From contig MU130372.1 in NCBI GenBank assembly GCA_015039465.1, positions 91,103 through 121,826 of the forward strand: a DNA stretch of 30,724 nt, read 5' to 3'. The position numbers and the translations under genes are program-made. The notes below the pieces were generated by a model, which saw nothing but the letters and a program-made list of their open reading frames with translations, was not told where the DNA came from and made no database searches. Below are positions 29,334 through 30,724 of this stretch, one piece after another. Origin of the DNA: Phlegmacium glaucopus. Lineage: Eukaryota > Basidiomycota > Agaricomycetes > Agaricales > Cortinariaceae. The stretch's first letter is position 1, and every line of letters starts with the position of its first letter.

Positions 29334-30467
29334 TCAGTGTTCTCCGGTAAGGTTACCGTCTTCATCTCCGTCTACATCGTAGAATCCAGTTCCATAGATG
29401 TCGGGGTCGCAATCTTCTTCCTTTTTGGCTTTAGATTTGCATCGGCAAGTGTTACCATCCGTTTGTCCTCGACACCAGGCGACATGATCGTAGAAGAGGG
29501 GGAGTCGACAACTAGTACAGTGTTCTGGTTCTTGTCGTCGTCGTTTGGGGAGAGGGGCTTTGTCTTCTTCTTTATTCTTAGGACAATTGCTAGGCCAGTG
29601 TCCAGGAGCCACTCGTTTGCAAGAGGGGCATTTGTAGGCACCGCATTCTTGTTTGCGATGTCCAAGGGTACCACATTGAAAGCATTTTGGTCGGCTAGTG
29701 GGTGCTCGTATCGTGTATGGGATAGATCGGATAATAGGGATGTTGGCTTCAGATGGTTGTCGAGTGAGTGGTTGAGGACGGATACGAGTTCCAGTTTCTT
29801 CGGAAGGGTTATTAAGAGGAATGTTGTTTGGGAAAGTGACAGGGGAGTTAGGGGGAGCGGGGATCCAAAGGTTGACAGTTGGGTTTGTTAGGGTCAAAGT
29901 CTGTTCGATTCGTTTACTTAATCCATTGATTTCGAGGCGAGGAATGAGTTGTCGGATATTGTGTTCTTGGGTCGCATTTGTTTGTCGTAGTTCTTGTGCC
30001 ATTTTGATAAGGCTTGCTGCCATCTTTTCTAAAGTATTGGCTTGTGGAAGTACTAGTCGATGGTGGCAGTAGGCGATGTCAAATGTTTTGAAGTCGGAGT
30101 CATGGGTCCAGTCTCGAAGATGGTCTCGTATATAGGTTTGATAATGGGAATATGTGGGGAATTGAGAGTCGAATATTTGGGTGATGTCTTGAATTCTGAA
30201 TTGTTGGTTGGTAGTAGTAGAGCTTGTGGGGGAAGATGGGGGAAGTGGAAATTGCGTAGCTAAGAACGTAGTATGGACATTGAGAGGTTCATTCTCAAGA
30301 ATAGTAGCAAGGGAAGCAGTAGTGCTGAGAGTGGTCGTGGATGAAGGGGTTGTTGACAAAGGAGTCATAGAGGGGGCGGTCAGAGGGGGAATATTTTCTT
30401 TGTTGTCTTCACTAGAGTCGGTGTCGATTTTTGTAGCTTTGAAGAAGGTCTTGTGAATTGGTGACAT
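29334..30467 (-). CDS. Zinc-knuckle protein downstream of gypsy pol, 377 aa
   Basis: The N-terminal region is Ser/Thr/Pro-rich (about 1-100). A helical middle follows (TYIRDHLRDWTHDSDFKTFD, ANTLEKMAASLIKMAQELRQ), with a Gag-like feel. The C-terminus has a canonical CX2CX4HX4C knuckle (CFQCGTLGHRKQEC, about 263-276) and two further Cys/His clusters (CPSCKRVAPGHWPSNC and CTSCRLPLFYDHVAWC), then an acidic tail. It probably binds nucleic acid. Its ATG lies 56 bases upstream of the pol stop in a different frame, so the two genes overlap. Gag normally precedes pol, so this is a third ORF or a displaced Gag-like gene. The frame is fully open. Confidence 0.7.
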   Translation of the reverse strand: MSPIHKTFFKATKIDTDSSEDNKENIPPLTAPSMTPLSTTPSSTTTLSTTASLATILENEPLNVHTTFLATQFPLPPSSPTSSTTTNQQFRIQDITQIFDSQFPTYSHYQTYIRDHLRDWTHDSDFKTFDIAYCHHRLVLPQANTLEKMAASLIKMAQELRQTNATQEHNIRQLIPRLEINGLSKRIEQTLTLTNPTVNLWIPAPPNSPVTFPNNIPLNNPSEETGTRIRPQPLTRQPSEANIPIIRSIPYTIRAPTSRPKCFQCGTLGHRKQECGAYKCPSCKRVAPGHWPSNCPKNKEEDKAPLPKRRRQEPEHCTSCRLPLFYDHVAWCRGQTDGNTCRCKSKAKKEEDCDPDIYGTGFYDVDGDEDGNLTGEH

Positions 30468-30724
30468 TTCGTTCGGGTTCCCAAGTGTTTTCTGCAGTTG
30501 AATATCCTTTCCATTTTATAAGGAACGCATATCCTCTTCCCTGTCGTCTGTGGGAAATTATTGACTCGACTTCGTACTCTGGTTGGCCTTCGATAAGGTC
30601 AGGAGGTGGTTGTGGGAAATTATCGCCATAGACTCCATTTGTCTTGTAAGGGGAAAGTAGCGTGATATGAATGACTGGGTGAATTTTCCAGGAGCGAGGT
30701 AATTCCAAGCGGTAGCTGAGGGGG
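30412..30724 (-). CDS. Gypsy Pol C-terminus: integrase tail and chromodomain (partial)
   Basis: The frame is open to the window edge and reads LELPRSWKIHPVIHITLLSP, the end of a gypsy integrase, followed after a proline-rich linker by a chromodomain: YEVESIISHRRQGRGYAFLI, KWKGYSTAENTWEPE and a closing helix LLQSYKNRH. The aromatic residues Y, W and W that form the methyl-lysine cage are present. Chromodomains on integrases direct insertion to marked chromatin. The stop is at 30412-30414. Confidence 0.9.
   Translation of the reverse strand, partial: PLSYRLELPRSWKIHPVIHITLLSPYKTNGVYGDNFPQPPPDLIEGQPEYEVESIISHRRQGRGYAFLIKWKGYSTAENTWEPERNVTNSQDLLQSYKNRHRL

Larger units (their letters stand above)
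28164..30724 (-). mobile_element. 3' end of a Ty3/gypsy (chromovirus-type) LTR retrotransposon, running off the window
   Basis: On the minus strand, in order: integrase C-terminus with chromodomain (30412 to the right edge), zinc-knuckle ORF (29334-30467), BTB-like ORF (28708-29208) and LTR (28164-28584). Reverse transcriptase and the 5' LTR lie beyond 30724. The presence of two ORFs between pol and the 3' LTR is unusual. The outer boundary cannot be confirmed by a target duplication, because the other end is not in view. Confidence 0.7.

Noticed and set aside
1..30724. tRNA, rRNA or other structural RNA genes
   Set aside because: I found no cloverleaf with matching conserved arms and no rRNA-like block by eye; a covariance-model search would be decisive.

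Overview
This window looks like nuclear DNA of a filamentous basidiomycete, most likely an Agaricomycete. The genes are split by many short GT-AG introns of about 48-65 bp. The gene families are typical of mushroom genomes: a Plavaka-type (KDZ/CACTA-like) transposase, a DUF6532-type protein, a TPR-SET protein and a Ty3/gypsy integrase with a chromodomain. I cannot name the species. Most of the window is transposable elements inserted into one another. I place most boundaries from terminal inverted repeats (TIRs) and exact target-site duplications (TSDs).

Left third (575-11207). A plus-strand gene of unknown function is cut twice. A 609-bp hAT-type miniature element sits in one exon (2258-2866, 8-bp TSD). 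A 7.5-kb Plavaka element (3177-10721) splits a later exon, so the gene's 3' part resumes at 10724 and ends at 11207. The Plavaka element carries two head-to-head genes sharing an 86-bp promoter gap: an intact 12-exon DUF6532-type gene on the minus strand, and a four-exon transposase on the plus strand with one frameshift near 7765. Its ends hold subterminal direct repeats and two copies of a 53-bp palindrome.

Middle (11208-20170). The only clearly intact host gene is a four-exon TPR-SET methyltransferase-like gene (13907-15440, minus). Further right on the minus strand is an intron-bearing, decayed mitochondrial Lon protease pseudogene (about 17230-19760). It stops at the beginning of the protease domain and lacks the catalytic Ser-Lys region.

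Right-centre (20125-26667) is the densest nest. A 3.9-kb DNA transposon (20174-24089; 18-bp TIR, 7-bp TSD) encodes a decayed transposase-like protein that I cannot assign to a named superfamily. A 1070-bp hAT-type element (24129-25198, 8-bp TSD) contains a 386-bp spacerless palindrome. Both lie in one copy of a hAT-like sequence. A second, inverted copy nearby keeps the uninterrupted site of the 3.9-kb element. Two solo LTRs of one family follow, each with a perfect 5-bp TSD, and one of them is itself invaded by a 359-bp hAT-type element.

Right end (28164-30724, minus strand) is the 3' end of a Ty3/gypsy retrotransposon: the integrase C-terminus with chromodomain, then an overlapping zinc-knuckle ORF, then a BTB/POZ-like ORF, then a 421-bp LTR with a TATA box. 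Two extra ORFs downstream of pol, one of them BTB-like, are unusual. I judge the unclassified 3.9-kb element, the DUF6532 cargo of Plavaka and the BTB-carrying gypsy element to be the best candidates for something undescribed.
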